Positions 1-8,655 of a DNA stretch of 64,000 nt are shown here, in pieces. A model generated the notes under the pieces. The model had not been told where the DNA came from. It searched no databases and worked only from the letters and a program-made list of their open reading frames with translations. The translations under genes and the position numbers were made by a program. Source of the stretch: Clostridia bacterium (lineage in GTDB: Bacteria > Bacillota > Clostridia > Oscillospirales > CAG-382); assembly GCA_017429165.1 (NCBI GenBank), contig JAFRPL010000029.1:56398-120397 (forward strand), given 5' to 3'. The stretch's first letter is position 1; the number at the start of each line of letters is the position of its first letter.

Positions 1-1665
1 TTCGGTCTTTTTGATCTCGATATGATGCACCTGCTTGAACGACGGCAGTTCGCGGTTTATATTGGCGATCTCTTTTTTGAACGTCTCTTTGATCTCGTCT
101 TCCGAACGGTCGGCGAACTTTTCGTAATCGGGGAATATCACCGCGGTGAGCATCTGGTCGCCGTTGACGTCCCGGGCGCAGACCACGCATTCCTTGACTA
201 TGTCGAGCCGGTAGATGTATTCTTCTATCTCTTCGGGGTAGACGTTCTTGCCGTTGTCGAATATTATTATGTTCTTCTTGCGGCCGGTGATGTAAAGATA
301 CCCGTCTTCGTCGAGTCTGCCGTAGTCGCCGGTCTTGAAGAAGCCTTCTTTGTTGAACGCTTCGGCGGTGGCTTCGGGATTCTTGTAATAGCCCTTCATA
401 ACGTGGGGGCCCTTTACGCAGATCTCGCCGATCTCGCCTACCGGGAGATCGTATTCCTCGCCGTTTTCGTCCTCGCCCATTATCTTGACTATACTGCCGG
501 GGATGGGGAGCCCCACGGAATCGTACTTGACCTTTTTCCACGGCGTGACCGAAACGAGCGGGGCGCATTCGGTAATGCCATAGCCCTGGGCTATGGAAAT
601 GCCGAACTCCTCAAACCGCTTGACATACCGGGGATCCAGCGCGGCGCCGCCGCAGATTATGGTCCTGAGCCTGCCTCCCAGCGTGGAATGCACCTTGGCG
701 TAGAGCAGACGGCGGAAATCTATGCCCACCTTGCGAGCCTTGTTGCTTACGAACGTGCCGCCTTTGAGCAGAGGCGCGAGATGGCTCTTTTCTATGCCCG
801 ATTCTATTTTGGAAGCGAGCGTTGAAACGAACATCGGCACCAGTACCATGGCGGTCGGGCGGAAAAGCTGTATGTTCTTGGTAAAATACTTTAAGCTGTT
901 GTTTATGCACACCGTGGTGCCTATGCAGATAGGCGTGAGCAGGCCGCAGCACAGCTCGTAGGTGTGGTGATAGGGAAGCACCGAAAAGATGGTGTCTTTG
1001 TCGTCGATATTGACCATGTTCGAAGACGCGTGTATGCAGGCGAGGATGTTGTCTTCGGTGAGCATGACGCCCTTGCTGGTGCCGGTGGTGCCGGACGTGA
1101 ATATTATGGCGCACACGCGCGACGAATCGGTGCGGATGCGGCGCATATCCACTTTGCCTGTGGCAACGGCGATATCGCCCGAGGAAATGCAGCGGCGCAG
1201 CGTGGTGAAACGCGGCCAGCCGTCTATCTCGAGACCGTCTAAGCATATGAATTTTTTGATGCCGCAATCGGGCATCGCGGCGATCTTTGCGGCGAACGTG
1301 GAAGAATACACCAGCGTGTCGGCTTCGGCGATCTGCATAAAGGCGGACGCCTGGTCGAACGAAAGCTCTTTGTCGAGCGGGATGACGGTCTTGCCCGCCG
1401 CCACGGCGGCGACGTAGGTCACGAGCCACTCAAAGCGGTTTTCCGAAAGGATCGCTATGCGGTCGCAGCCGTTTTCGGGCATATAAAAATACGCGCTCAG
1501 ATCTTCTACCAGCAGCGAAAAACCGTGGAACGAGATCTCGCCGATCGTTTTGTCGGGGCGGAAAAAGCGCAGGTATGTCTTTTCGCCGTATTTTTCGGCG
1601 GAATCGTATACCATCTCGCGCATATTCAGATACAGCGGGTATTTATCTTTTATAAGTGATTTCAA
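1..1665 (-). CDS. Long-chain acyl-CoA synthetase (AMP-forming), 3' end cut by window
   Basis: Reading the minus strand gives an uninterrupted frame of 555 codons that runs off the window start, so the extreme C-terminus is missing. Seen directly: the AMP-binding P-loop motif TSGTTGTSKG near residue 189, a YGITE adenylate motif near residue 358, and the hinge stretch FFKTGDYGRLDEDGYLYITG followed by RKKNIII, where the family contacts AMP and starts the mobile C-terminal domain. The family activates long-chain fatty acids with ATP and CoA. The start is uncertain. TTG at 1665 has an AAAGG upstream, but the spacing is long. TTG 1674 and ATG 1623 are alternatives; ATG 1623 would remove the part that reads into the usual N-terminal NMREM block. 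It is divergent from the spoVA operon. Acyl-CoA synthetase is secure; the chain length of the substrate is not. Confidence 0.9.
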   Translation of the reverse strand, partial: MKSLIKDKYPLYLNMREMVYDSAEKYGEKTYLRFFRPDKTIGEISFHGFSLLVEDLSAYFYMPENGCDRIAILSENRFEWLVTYVAAVAAGKTVIPLDKELSFDQASAFMQIAEADTLVYSSTFAAKIAAMPDCGIKKFICLDGLEIDGWPRFTTLRRCISSGDIAVATGKVDMRRIRTDSSRVCAIIFTSGTTGTSKGVMLTEDNILACIHASSNMVNIDDKDTIFSVLPYHHTYELCCGLLTPICIGTTVCINNSLKYFTKNIQLFRPTAMVLVPMFVSTLASKIESGIEKSHLAPLLKGGTFVSNKARKVGIDFRRLLYAKVHSTLGGRLRTIICGGAALDPRYVKRFEEFGISIAQGYGITECAPLVSVTPWKKVKYDSVGLPIPGSIVKIMGEDENGEEYDLPVGEIGEICVKGPHVMKGYYKNPEATAEAFNKEGFFKTGDYGRLDEDGYLYITGRKKNIIIFDNGKNVYPEEIEEYIYRLDIVKECVVCARDVNGDQMLTAVIFPDYEKFADRSEDEIKETFKKEIANINRELPSFKQVHHIEIKKTE

Positions 1666-1822
1666 TTCTTTCAATGCCTTTCGTGGAAAAAAGTGACGAA
1701 GTATACGGAGCGCCGTTACGCCACGGCACGAGATAATTATATATTTTTCTTCCGATATGTCAATAGATTTACCCGAATTTTAACAATTTACTCAAAAACG
1801 ACACCGTAACGGAGAACGCTTT

Positions 1823-2266
1823 ATGGATAAAAACTCTTATTTAAAGCTGGCGTCAAAGCGCGAAAAGACCTCGCCATGCCTTAAAAACTGCCTGTTTGCT
1901 TTTTTGTCGGGCGGCGCGGTGTGCCTTCTGGGACAAGCGATGAAAGATCTGTACGCTTTGCTCGGAGCAGAAGAAAAAACGGCATATTCGCTCGTGGCGG
2001 TGACGCTCGTGTTCGCCGCGGGGCTGTGCACGGGGCTGGGATTCTACGACAAAGCGGCGCGCGTGTGCGGCGCGGGGCTCTTCGTGCCCATAACCGGATT
2101 TTCCAACGCGGTAGCTTCGCCCGCCATAGAAGCGCGGTGCGAAGGCGCGGTGACCGGAGTGGGATCCGAGATATTCAAGATCGCGGGGCCCGTCATAGTT
2201 TACGGCAATATCGCGTCGGTAATATACGGCGTCATCTACTATATATACCTATGTTTCGCGGGGTGA
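1823..2266 (+). CDS. spoVAC: Stage V sporulation protein AC
   Basis: A 147-residue integral membrane protein of the SpoVAC/SpoVAEb family, close to the usual 150 residues. The sequence shows the family blocks FAFLSGGAVCLLGQ near residue 26 and GLFVPITGFSNAVASPAIE near residue 85, plus several hydrophobic helices. In Bacillus SpoVAC is a mechanosensitive-type channel in the spore inner membrane. It moves Ca-dipicolinic acid into the forespore and releases it at germination. GGAG sits eight bases before the ATG. It is the first gene of a three-gene cluster with spoVAD and spoVAE, the core set in clostridia. I found no convincing sigma-G promoter by eye in the AT-rich upstream gap. Confidence 0.95.
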   Translation: MDKNSYLKLASKREKTSPCLKNCLFAFLSGGAVCLLGQAMKDLYALLGAEEKTAYSLVAVTLVFAAGLCTGLGFYDKAARVCGAGLFVPITGFSNAVASPAIEARCEGAVTGVGSEIFKIAGPVIVYGNIASVIYGVIYYIYLCFAG

Positions 2267-2273
2267 GGTTATT

Positions 2274-3260
2274 ATGAAAGCGCTCGTGTTTGATAAAGCG
2301 TATATATCGTGCTGCGCCGCCGTGGGAGGCGCGCTGGAAAAGCGCGGACCTTTGGGAAATATGTTCGATATCACGGCGGAAGACAGCTATTTCGGAACAG
2401 GATCGTGGGAACAGGCGGAAAGCGAGATGTCGCGCTTATCGGTGAATATGCTGCTCAAAAAGGCGTCGCTTGCCGAAAAAGATATAGACGTCCTGCTCGG
2501 CGGCGACCTGCTCAACCAGTGCACGGCGACCGGCTTTGCGGCAAATTCCTTGCCCGTGCCGTATCTTGGGCTGTATAACGCCTGCGCCACAGCGGCGGAA
2601 GCGCTGCTGTTGGGCGCGTCTCTCGTTTCGGGCGGGCACGCTGAAAAGGCGGTCGCGGCGGTCTCTTCACATTTCTGCTCGTCGGAACGGCAGTTCCGCT
2701 TTCCGCTGGAATACGGCAGTCAGCGGCCGCCGTATTCGCAGAACACGGTCACCGGCGCGGGCGCGTTCCTGCTTGAGCGAAGCGGCAGCGTGCGGGTGAC
2801 GCGCGCGCTGATAGGCAAAGTGACCGAAAAAGGCGTGACCGACGCCAACAATATGGGCGCCGCCATGGCGCCGGCCGCCGCACAGACGTTGACTGATTTT
2901 TTGGAACTTACCGGCGAGCGGATGGAAAACTACGACGCCGTCGTCACCGGAGACCTTGGGCGCGAGGGCAGCGCGCTGCTTGCAAAACTGCTTGAAAGCG
3001 GCGGGGTCGCTTCGGCTGACGCGCTTGACGACTGCGGCCTGATCGTCTATGGCCCGGAATGCCGGGGAGTGAACGCGGGCGGCTCGGGCTGCGGATGTTC
3101 CGCCTGCGTTTTGGCGACGTATTTCTGGCAAAAGCTTTGCAAAAAAGAAATACGGCGGATGCTGTTCGTCGGGACCGGCGCGCTGCTTTCGCCGCGTACA
3201 GTAATGCAGAAACAGGTCATCCCCTGTATAGCGCATCTGGTGGAGCTGGAAAGCATATGA
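2274..3260 (+). CDS. spoVAD: Stage V sporulation protein AD
   Basis: A 328-residue protein with the thiolase-like fold of SpoVAD, the soluble component of the SpoVA channel, which binds dipicolinic acid on the spore inner membrane. Visible family segments include AYISCCAAVGGALEKRGPLG near the N-terminus, DVLLGGDLLNQCTATGFAAN near residue 80, and YNACATAAEALLLGASLVSG, which corresponds to the thiolase active-site region. It starts seven bases after spoVAC stops. Its stop codon overlaps the spoVAE start (ATGA), which implies translational coupling. Length and context match the family closely. Confidence 0.95.
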   Translation: MKALVFDKAYISCCAAVGGALEKRGPLGNMFDITAEDSYFGTGSWEQAESEMSRLSVNMLLKKASLAEKDIDVLLGGDLLNQCTATGFAANSLPVPYLGLYNACATAAEALLLGASLVSGGHAEKAVAAVSSHFCSSERQFRFPLEYGSQRPPYSQNTVTGAGAFLLERSGSVRVTRALIGKVTEKGVTDANNMGAAMAPAAAQTLTDFLELTGERMENYDAVVTGDLGREGSALLAKLLESGGVASADALDDCGLIVYGPECRGVNAGGSGCGCSACVLATYFWQKLCKKEIRRMLFVGTGALLSPRTVMQKQVIPCIAHLVELESI

Positions 3261-3616
3261 ATTATCTTTACGCTTTTTTGTCGGGCGGCGCGATATGCCT
3301 GCTCGCTCAGATACTTGTCGATAAGACCAAACTGACTCCGGCAAAGATCCTGGTCCTCTACGTCTGCACCGGCGTTTTTCTGGGTGCGTGCGGCGTCTAC
3401 GCGCCGTTCGTCCGGTTTGCAGGAGCGGGGGCGACCGTGCCGCTGACCGGATTCGGCTACACGCTGTTTTCGGGTGTGAAAGAGGCGGTGGAAACGCAGG
3501 GGCTAACGGGATGCCTGACGGGAGGGCTCACCGCGTCCTCGGCGGGCATTTCCGCCGCGATCATCTTTGCCGCCCTTTGGGCGCTGCTTTTTAAGAGCAG
3601 GGATAAGAATATATAA
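3257..3616 (+). CDS. spoVAE: Stage V sporulation protein AE (SpoVAEb type)
   Basis: A 119-residue membrane protein starting at the ATG that overlaps the spoVAD stop. A longer upstream in-frame extension exists but lies entirely inside spoVAD and is rejected. It is a paralogue of SpoVAC and shares the LYAFLSGGAICLLAQ and VPLTGFGYTLFSGVKEAVE blocks. In the family it forms the membrane channel for Ca-dipicolinic acid together with SpoVAC. It is the last gene of the cluster; a strong hairpin with a T tract follows seven bases after the stop. Confidence 0.93.
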   Translation: MNYLYAFLSGGAICLLAQILVDKTKLTPAKILVLYVCTGVFLGACGVYAPFVRFAGAGATVPLTGFGYTLFSGVKEAVETQGLTGCLTGGLTASSAGISAAIIFAALWALLFKSRDKNI

Positions 3617-3622
3617 AAAGGT

Positions 3623-3663
3623 ACGGCCTTCCGCCGCAAGCCGCGGCGAAAGACCGTTTTTTT
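3623..3663. terminator. Bidirectional terminator between spoVAE and the glycosidase-like gene
   Basis: A stem of about 15 bp with two mismatches closes over a short loop. It is followed by seven T residues on the plus strand and, read in reverse, by five T residues. It serves the two convergent genes ending at 3616 and 3669. Confidence 0.85.
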
Positions 3664-3668
3664 GCCGT

Positions 3669-4844
3669 TTATCCCTTCAGGAGTTTGCTCACGCCGATCA
3701 GACCGTCCATTATGTTGGAACAGCACCAGCCGGTGTAGACCGAATACATACCGCCTTCGTCGATGCCGTTGTTCTGGTTGGCTCTGCCTTCCCAGCATTT
3801 GCGGATCACGCTGTACGCTCCGCGCCAGGCGCCGTCCCAAAGCGGACTTTCGCCTTTACACTGTATGGAAACCAGAAAATCCGCCAGTCGCACCGCCGCT
3901 TTTTTGAACTTTTCGTCGCCGGTCAGCCGGAACGCCTCTACGAAACCTTCGAGCGCGAACCCTTCGGTGTAGACGAGGTCGCATCTCATCCGGTCGTCCT
4001 GCAGCGAAGCCGAAAACCCTTCTTCGTCGGAATTGAGCACGCCGCCGCACTCATGCTGTATCGAAAGCACGTAGCCGCACACTTTGTCGAACGCCGCTTT
4101 GTATTCGGGATCCGGGATATATTTGAGTATGCGCGCCAGGCAGAACATGGCGATGGAAGCCTCGGAAGAGGCGGGGCGCCAGTCTTCGCATTTCATAAGC
4201 TCGTACGAAGTCCTGAACCTGCCGCTTTCCAGCTGCAGCGAAAGCGCGTAGCGCAGCGCTTTGCGCGCCGAAACGAGATATTTTTCTTCGCCGGTGACGC
4301 CGTAGCACATCGCGATCCCGGCGGCCATCCAGAATACGAAGCAGGGCCCCCTGTAAGGCGACTGCGTTATGCCGCGGTCGTATTGGATGAACCAGCCCTC
4401 TTCGCGCTGGATCTTCATCCAGTAGGAAGCGAGCTTGAGCGCCGCAGTTTTGAACTTTTCGTCTTTTGTGATATCGTACATATCCAGCAGGGCAATAAGC
4501 ACTTTGCCGTTGTCGTTCTGCCACCGCGCCTGACCGTTGGGGGCGATGATCTCGCCGTCATTGAGGAAGAAGGGGAACGAACCGTACCAGCACGAAAGCG
4601 GCTCGTTGTCCTGCGTGGAAAGCAGCCAGTCCACTATGTTGCGGCACACGTCGTAGTCGGCCTTGCCGCGCTTCATGTAAACGCGAGCGATCTCGCTGTT
4701 GCAGTCGGGGCGAGTCCAGTTGACGCGGCGGTTCACGTCTATGCGTATGCGTTCGTAAACGCCTACGCTCCCGCGGTTGAACGAAAGCATCTGGCTTTCG
4801 ATCCAGCCGAGACATCTGTCCACCGATTCAATGTATTTATCCAT
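3669..4844 (-). CDS. Toroid-fold glycosidase-like protein, family unassigned
   Basis: A 391-residue cytoplasmic protein with no signal peptide. The start was placed at the ATG preceded by GGAGGG at seven-base spacing; the frame extends further upstream but without a ribosome site. The sequence has repeated helical hairpins of the form ...LLAL.DMYDITKDEKFKTAALKL... and ...FVEAFRLTGDEKFKKAAVRL.... This pattern is typical of (alpha/alpha)6-barrel sugar-active proteins such as uronyl hydrolases, epimerases and GH88/105/127 relatives. I could not assign a family or catalytic residues. The W/Y/G-rich segments CWYGSFPFFLNDGE and GWFIQYDRGITQSP could line a sugar pocket. It has its own sigma-A promoter and is transcribed alone. 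Confidence 0.6.
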   Translation of the reverse strand: MDKYIESVDRCLGWIESQMLSFNRGSVGVYERIRIDVNRRVNWTRPDCNSEIARVYMKRGKADYDVCRNIVDWLLSTQDNEPLSCWYGSFPFFLNDGEIIAPNGQARWQNDNGKVLIALLDMYDITKDEKFKTAALKLASYWMKIQREEGWFIQYDRGITQSPYRGPCFVFWMAAGIAMCYGVTGEEKYLVSARKALRYALSLQLESGRFRTSYELMKCEDWRPASSEASIAMFCLARILKYIPDPEYKAAFDKVCGYVLSIQHECGGVLNSDEEGFSASLQDDRMRCDLVYTEGFALEGFVEAFRLTGDEKFKKAAVRLADFLVSIQCKGESPLWDGAWRGAYSVIRKCWEGRANQNNGIDEGGMYSVYTGWCCSNIMDGLIGVSKLLKG

Positions 4845-4875
4845 ATAAGTACCCTCCGTTCGTTTGTTCAAGACC

Positions 4876-4903
4876 ATTATACACCCATAATCCGACTTGT
4901 CAA
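4876..4903 (-). promoter_or_regulatory. Sigma-A promoter of the toroid-fold gene
   Basis: TTGACA and TATAAT on the minus strand with a 16-bp spacer, about 30 bases before the start codon. Confidence 0.75.
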
Positions 4904-4944
4904 CAGCAAATGCTCCGAAACCGCGCTGCAGTCAGGCAACAAAG

Positions 4945-4974
4945 CAAAAGACCGACGTCGCCGTCGGTCTTTTG
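4945..4974 (-). terminator. Terminator of the response regulator gene
   Basis: A perfect 12-bp inverted repeat (CAAAAGACCGAC and its complement) lies 70 bases past the stop of the regulator. A T-rich tail follows on the minus strand. Confidence 0.7.
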
Positions 4975-5043
4975 CCGGAAAGGATTACTATGAAAAAACT
5001 ATGGAATATTGAAAAATGAAGAAACAGTCGGTCGAAATGCGGT

Positions 5044-5736
5044 TTACTGCTCGGAAGCGACGTCGAATTTATAACCCACGCCCCAGACGGTCTTGAGCGA
5101 CCATTTGTCGCTTGCGCCGTCTAATTTTTCGCGCAGGCGCTTGATATGCACGTCCACGGTGCGCGAATCGCCCAGATAGTCGAAGCCCCAGACTTTATCC
5201 AGAAGCTGGTCGCGGGTGAAGACGCGGTTGTAGTTGGCAGCGAGGAAATAGAGCAGCTCGAGTTCCTTGGGAGGGAGGTCGATGGTCTTGCCCTTGATGC
5301 GGAGCTCGTATTTCTGCAGCGAAATTTCGATATTGTCGAACTTTATGAGCTCGCCGTCGCCGGTCTCGTGCTTTGCGTAGCGGCGCAGCACGGCTTTGAT
5401 GCGGGCGAAGACTTCTTTCATATCAAAGGGTTTGACGATAAAATCGTCGGCGCCCAGTTCCAGACCCAGGACTTTATCTATAGTCTCGCCCTTTGCGGTG
5501 AGCATTATGATGGGCTTGGAAGAATGCTCGCGGATCTCGCGGCAGACCTGCCAGCCGTCTTTTTTGGGCATCATGATATCGAGCAGTACGAGGTCGGGTT
5601 CGTACATACGGAAAGTGGTTATGCCTTCCACGCCGTCGGCGGCGGTCTTCACTTCGTAACCTTCTTTTTCAAGATACATTCTCAAAAGCTCGCTTATGTT
5701 AGCGTCGTCGTCGACGACAAGTATTTTGGTCATCAT
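5044..5736 (-). CDS. OmpR/PhoB-family response regulator, orphan
   Basis: A 230-residue two-domain regulator. Residues 1-120 form a receiver domain with the acidic pair DDD near residue 10, the phospho-acceptor Asp in DLVLLDIMMP near residue 56, and Lys in IVKPFDMKE. Residues 135-230 form a winged-helix DNA-binding domain, recognisable by LPPKELELLYFLAAN, RVFTRDQLLDKVWG and DSRTVDVHIKRLREKL. AGGAGG is eight bases before the first of two adjacent ATGs. No histidine kinase gene lies beside it: the downstream gene is a glycosidase-like protein and ychF is divergent. Its partner must therefore be encoded elsewhere. The target genes cannot be told from the sequence. Confidence 0.95.
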   Translation of the reverse strand: MMTKILVVDDDANISELLRMYLEKEGYEVKTAADGVEGITTFRMYEPDLVLLDIMMPKKDGWQVCREIREHSSKPIIMLTAKGETIDKVLGLELGADDFIVKPFDMKEVFARIKAVLRRYAKHETGDGELIKFDNIEISLQKYELRIKGKTIDLPPKELELLYFLAANYNRVFTRDQLLDKVWGFDYLGDSRTVDVHIKRLREKLDGASDKWSLKTVWGVGYKFDVASEQ

Positions 5737-5807
5737 TGCGCAAACCTCCTTGATTCAATTACAGTTTATATTTAAATTTTTAATGTGCGGTTACTCGTTG
5801 CATCTGT

Positions 5808-5836
5808 AATATACCACGTTTTTTGTTATTTGTCAA
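5808..5836 (-). promoter_or_regulatory. Sigma-A promoter of the response regulator
   Basis: TTGACA and TATATT on the minus strand with a 17-bp spacer. A 5' leader of about 65 bases precedes the start codon. Confidence 0.75.
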
Positions 5837-5916
5837 TAGTTTTAGCGAAAAAAATTCGCCGGTTGTAAATTTAAGTTAATTTTTCAACGCGGAAAAATAT
5901 GACTTAAAATTTATTA

Positions 5917-5945
5917 TTGAAAAGCGCGGAGCTATGTTGTATAAT
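5917..5945 (+). promoter_or_regulatory. Sigma-A promoter of the ychF operon
   Basis: TTGAAA and TATAAT with a 17-bp spacer, about 45 bases before ychF. Confidence 0.8.
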
Positions 5946-5991
5946 ATATAAGTTATAAGATATATTTCCGCTGCAAAAGGAGCATCAATAA

Positions 5992-7098
5992 ATGAAATTA
6001 GGCATAGTAGGTCTGCCCAACGTGGGCAAATCCACGCTGTTCAACGCGCTCACCAAAGCCGGCGCAGAAGCCGCGAATTACGCGTTCTGCACCATAGACC
6101 CCAACGTGGGCGTGGTACCCGTGCCGGACAAACGGCTCGACGTGCTGGCTTCGATATACAATCCGGAAAAATACACACCCGCCACCGTGGAATTCGTCGA
6201 TATCGCGGGTCTCGTGCGCGGCGCGTCCAAGGGCGAGGGTCTGGGCAATAAATTCCTTTCGCACATACGCGAAGTGGACGCCATAGTCCACGTGGTGCGC
6301 TGTTTCGACGGCAGCGACGTCATACACGTCGAAAACACCGTCGATCCCGTCCGCGACGCCGATACCATCAACACCGAACTTATCCTTGCGGATATCGAAG
6401 TCATGGAGCGCCGTGTCGACCGCGTGAAAAAGCAGCTCAAGGGCGATCCCGGCGCAAAGACCGAACTCGAAGTGTGCGAACGCGTCGCAGATGCGCTCAA
6501 CCGCGGTTCCTCCGCGCGCGACGTTGAGCTCACCGCCGACGAAAAAGCGCTCATAAAAGACGCCGGACTGCTTTCTTCCAAGCCGGTCATCTACGTCGCC
6601 AACGTCGATGAAGAGACGCTCAGGCATCCGCTCGAAGAGAATAAATATTACGCCGCCATCGCCGAAAAAGCGGCTTCCGAACACGCCGGCATAATCGCCG
6701 TCTGCGCCGAGACCGAAGCCGAGCTCGCCGAGCTCGACGACGACGAACGCATACAGTATCTCGAGGAAGTCTACGGCGGGATGGGGCTCGAGGACACGGG
6801 GCTCAACAAACTCATACGTTCATCCTACGAGTTGCTCGGGCTCATTTCGTTCCTGACCGCCGGTCCCAAAGAAGTGCGCGCGTGGACCATAGTCAAAGGG
6901 ACCAAGGCGCCCGGCGCCGCAGGGAAGATACATTCCGATTTCGAACGCGGGTTCATCAGGGCCGAGGTGGTCGCATACGACGATCTCGTCGCCAAGGGCT
7001 CGTTCAACGCAGCCAAGGAAGCCGGACTTGTCCGCAGCGAAGGCAAGGAATACGTTATGAAAGACGGCGACGTGGTACTGTTCCGCTTCAACGTGTAA
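5992..7098 (+). CDS. ychF: Redox-regulated ATPase / Obg-family P-loop protein YchF
   Basis: A 368-residue member of the universally conserved YchF/OLA1 family, close to the usual 363-366 residues. Motifs in order: G1 GLPNVGKST at residues 6-14, the switch region DIAGLVRGASKGEGLGNKFL near residue 66, and HVVRCF near residue 95. Family-level knowledge: it prefers ATP over GTP because its G4 motif is altered, associates with ribosomes, and has a C-terminal TGS-like domain (here AWTIVKGTKAPGAAGKIHSD to the end). AAAGGAG precedes the ATG. A HAD phosphatase gene follows after six bases. Confidence 0.97.
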   Translation: MKLGIVGLPNVGKSTLFNALTKAGAEAANYAFCTIDPNVGVVPVPDKRLDVLASIYNPEKYTPATVEFVDIAGLVRGASKGEGLGNKFLSHIREVDAIVHVVRCFDGSDVIHVENTVDPVRDADTINTELILADIEVMERRVDRVKKQLKGDPGAKTELEVCERVADALNRGSSARDVELTADEKALIKDAGLLSSKPVIYVANVDEETLRHPLEENKYYAAIAEKAASEHAGIIAVCAETEAELAELDDDERIQYLEEVYGGMGLEDTGLNKLIRSSYELLGLISFLTAGPKEVRAWTIVKGTKAPGAAGKIHSDFERGFIRAEVVAYDDLVAKGSFNAAKEAGLVRSEGKEYVMKDGDVVLFRFNV

Positions 7099-7104
7099 AG
7101 AATA

Positions 7105-7806
7105 ATGATAAAGCTGTTGTTTTTCGACCTCGACGGTACGCTCGCGCCGGTGGGGCTCCCCGTGCCCGGGCGGTGCGTCCGCGCGCTGCGCAAGATCAGC
7201 CGTCACGGCGTGCGCATAGCGGTGTGCTCGGGCAAGCCGGTCGCCTACCTCAACGGGTTCGCGCGGCAGCTCGGGATAGAGGATATAATACTCTGCGGCG
7301 AAAACGGACTTACATATCAGCTCGGCGTCGGCCTTCCTCCGTCAGAATACGGCGCGCTCGGGATCGACTCCGCCGATATCGGGGCCCTCGCCCGCGTTTC
7401 CGCTCACTTCAAAGCTGAATTCGGCGACAGTTGCTGGTATCAGCCCAACGAATACGCGTTCACGCCGTTTCCGCACGACGTGCGCGATTTTCCCCGGATG
7501 CGCGCTTTTCTGGAAAATGCGCTCAAAGGTACCCGGCTCGCGCTCTACGATCACCCCGACTGTTTCGATATACTTCCGCGCGGCGCGGACAAAGGCAAGG
7601 CGCTTCTGAACATATGCGCCCTGCTCGGCATTGACGTAAAAGAGACCGTCGCCGTCGGCGACCACATAAACGATTACCCGATGTTCGCTGTCGCTGGGCT
7701 TTCGGTCGGTATATCGCTCGCCGATAAAGACCGCGCCCGCGTCAACGTGCGCACGCCGGGTCAGGCGCTTGACTATTTACAAAAGGAGATAATTAAAAAT
7801 GTCTGA
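7105..7806 (+). CDS. HAD-superfamily hydrolase, type IIB (Cof-like)
   Basis: A 233-residue phosphatase. Motif I FFDLDGTLAP near residue 6 provides the nucleophile and acid/base aspartates. Motif II is CSGKPVAYL near residue 42, and motif IV is AVGDHINDYPMF near residue 190. The cap between motifs II and III places it with Cof-type or phosphoglycolate/sugar phosphatases, but the substrate cannot be read from the sequence. It lies between ychF and the Mrp gene and overlaps the Mrp start by eight bases. It has no clear ribosome site of its own, so translation is probably coupled to ychF. Confidence 0.85.
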   Translation: MIKLLFFDLDGTLAPVGLPVPGRCVRALRKISRHGVRIAVCSGKPVAYLNGFARQLGIEDIILCGENGLTYQLGVGLPPSEYGALGIDSADIGALARVSAHFKAEFGDSCWYQPNEYAFTPFPHDVRDFPRMRAFLENALKGTRLALYDHPDCFDILPRGADKGKALLNICALLGIDVKETVAVGDHINDYPMFAVAGLSVGISLADKDRARVNVRTPGQALDYLQKEIIKNV

Positions 7807-8626
7807 ATGCACACACGATTGTTCCACATGTTCCGCCAACTGCGCAAGCAGAACGCAGAAACCGGAATCGCTCATAGAAAAACCCAACGAGAATTCCATA
7901 ATCCGCAACGTCATTGCCGTCGTTTCCGGTAAAGGCGGCGTAGGCAAATCGCTCGTCACGTCGCTGCTCGCGGTCAACACACAGCGCCGCGACTACCGCA
8001 CCGCCATACTCGACGCCGACCTGACCGGCCCTTCCATCCCCAAGGCGTTCGGACTCAAAGAGAGGCTCGAAGGCAGCGAGCAGGGAATACTCCCCGCGGT
8101 CACCAGGACCGGCATCCAGGTGGTCTCGCTCAATTTGCTGCTCGAAAACGAGACCGATCCCGTGGTATGGCGCGGACCCGTCATAGCCGGAACGGTAAAG
8201 CAGTTCTGGACCGACGTGGTTTGGAACGACGTCGATTATATGTACGTCGATATGCCTCCGGGAACGGGCGACGTGCCTCTGACCGTTTTCCAGTCCATCC
8301 CCGTCAAAGGGATCGTCATAGTGACGTCTCCGCAGGAGCTCGTCTCGATGATAGTAGAAAAAGCGGTGAATATGGCTAAGCTTATGAATATCCCCGTGCT
8401 CGGTATAGTAGAAAACCTTTCGTATTACGAATGCCCAGACTGCCACTCCAGACATTTCCTGTTCGGCGAAAGCCGGCTCGAGGAAGTTGCGGCGCAGTAC
8501 GGTATCCCCGTAATAGCCCGTATCCCCATTGAACCCAAACTTTCCGCCGCCACCGATAAAGGCGCGATAGAACTTTTCGAAGGCGACTGGCTCGACGGAC
8601 TCACCGACGCAATCGCGGGCAAATAA
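7799..8626 (+). CDS. Mrp/NBP35-family iron-sulfur carrier ATPase
   Basis: A 275-residue P-loop ATPase. It has a deviant Walker A SGKGGVGKS at residues 43-51, the LDADLTGPSIPKAFG block, and the MPPGTGDVPLTVFQ signature. The N-terminus carries a Cys cluster (CTHDCSTCSANC), and CPDC near residue 212 matches the metal-binding CxxC of Mrp proteins. The family binds and hands over 4Fe-4S clusters to apo-proteins. Its start lies inside the last codons of the HAD gene, behind an AAAGGAG. The N-terminal Cys cluster is more typical of NBP35-like clostridial forms than of the short Mrp. Confidence 0.92.
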   Translation: MSECTHDCSTCSANCASRTQKPESLIEKPNENSIIRNVIAVVSGKGGVGKSLVTSLLAVNTQRRDYRTAILDADLTGPSIPKAFGLKERLEGSEQGILPAVTRTGIQVVSLNLLLENETDPVVWRGPVIAGTVKQFWTDVVWNDVDYMYVDMPPGTGDVPLTVFQSIPVKGIVIVTSPQELVSMIVEKAVNMAKLMNIPVLGIVENLSYYECPDCHSRHFLFGESRLEEVAAQYGIPVIARIPIEPKLSAATDKGAIELFEGDWLDGLTDAIAGK

Positions 8627-8655
8627 GCCGGTCATTCAAGAAAGGAGTATGACGT

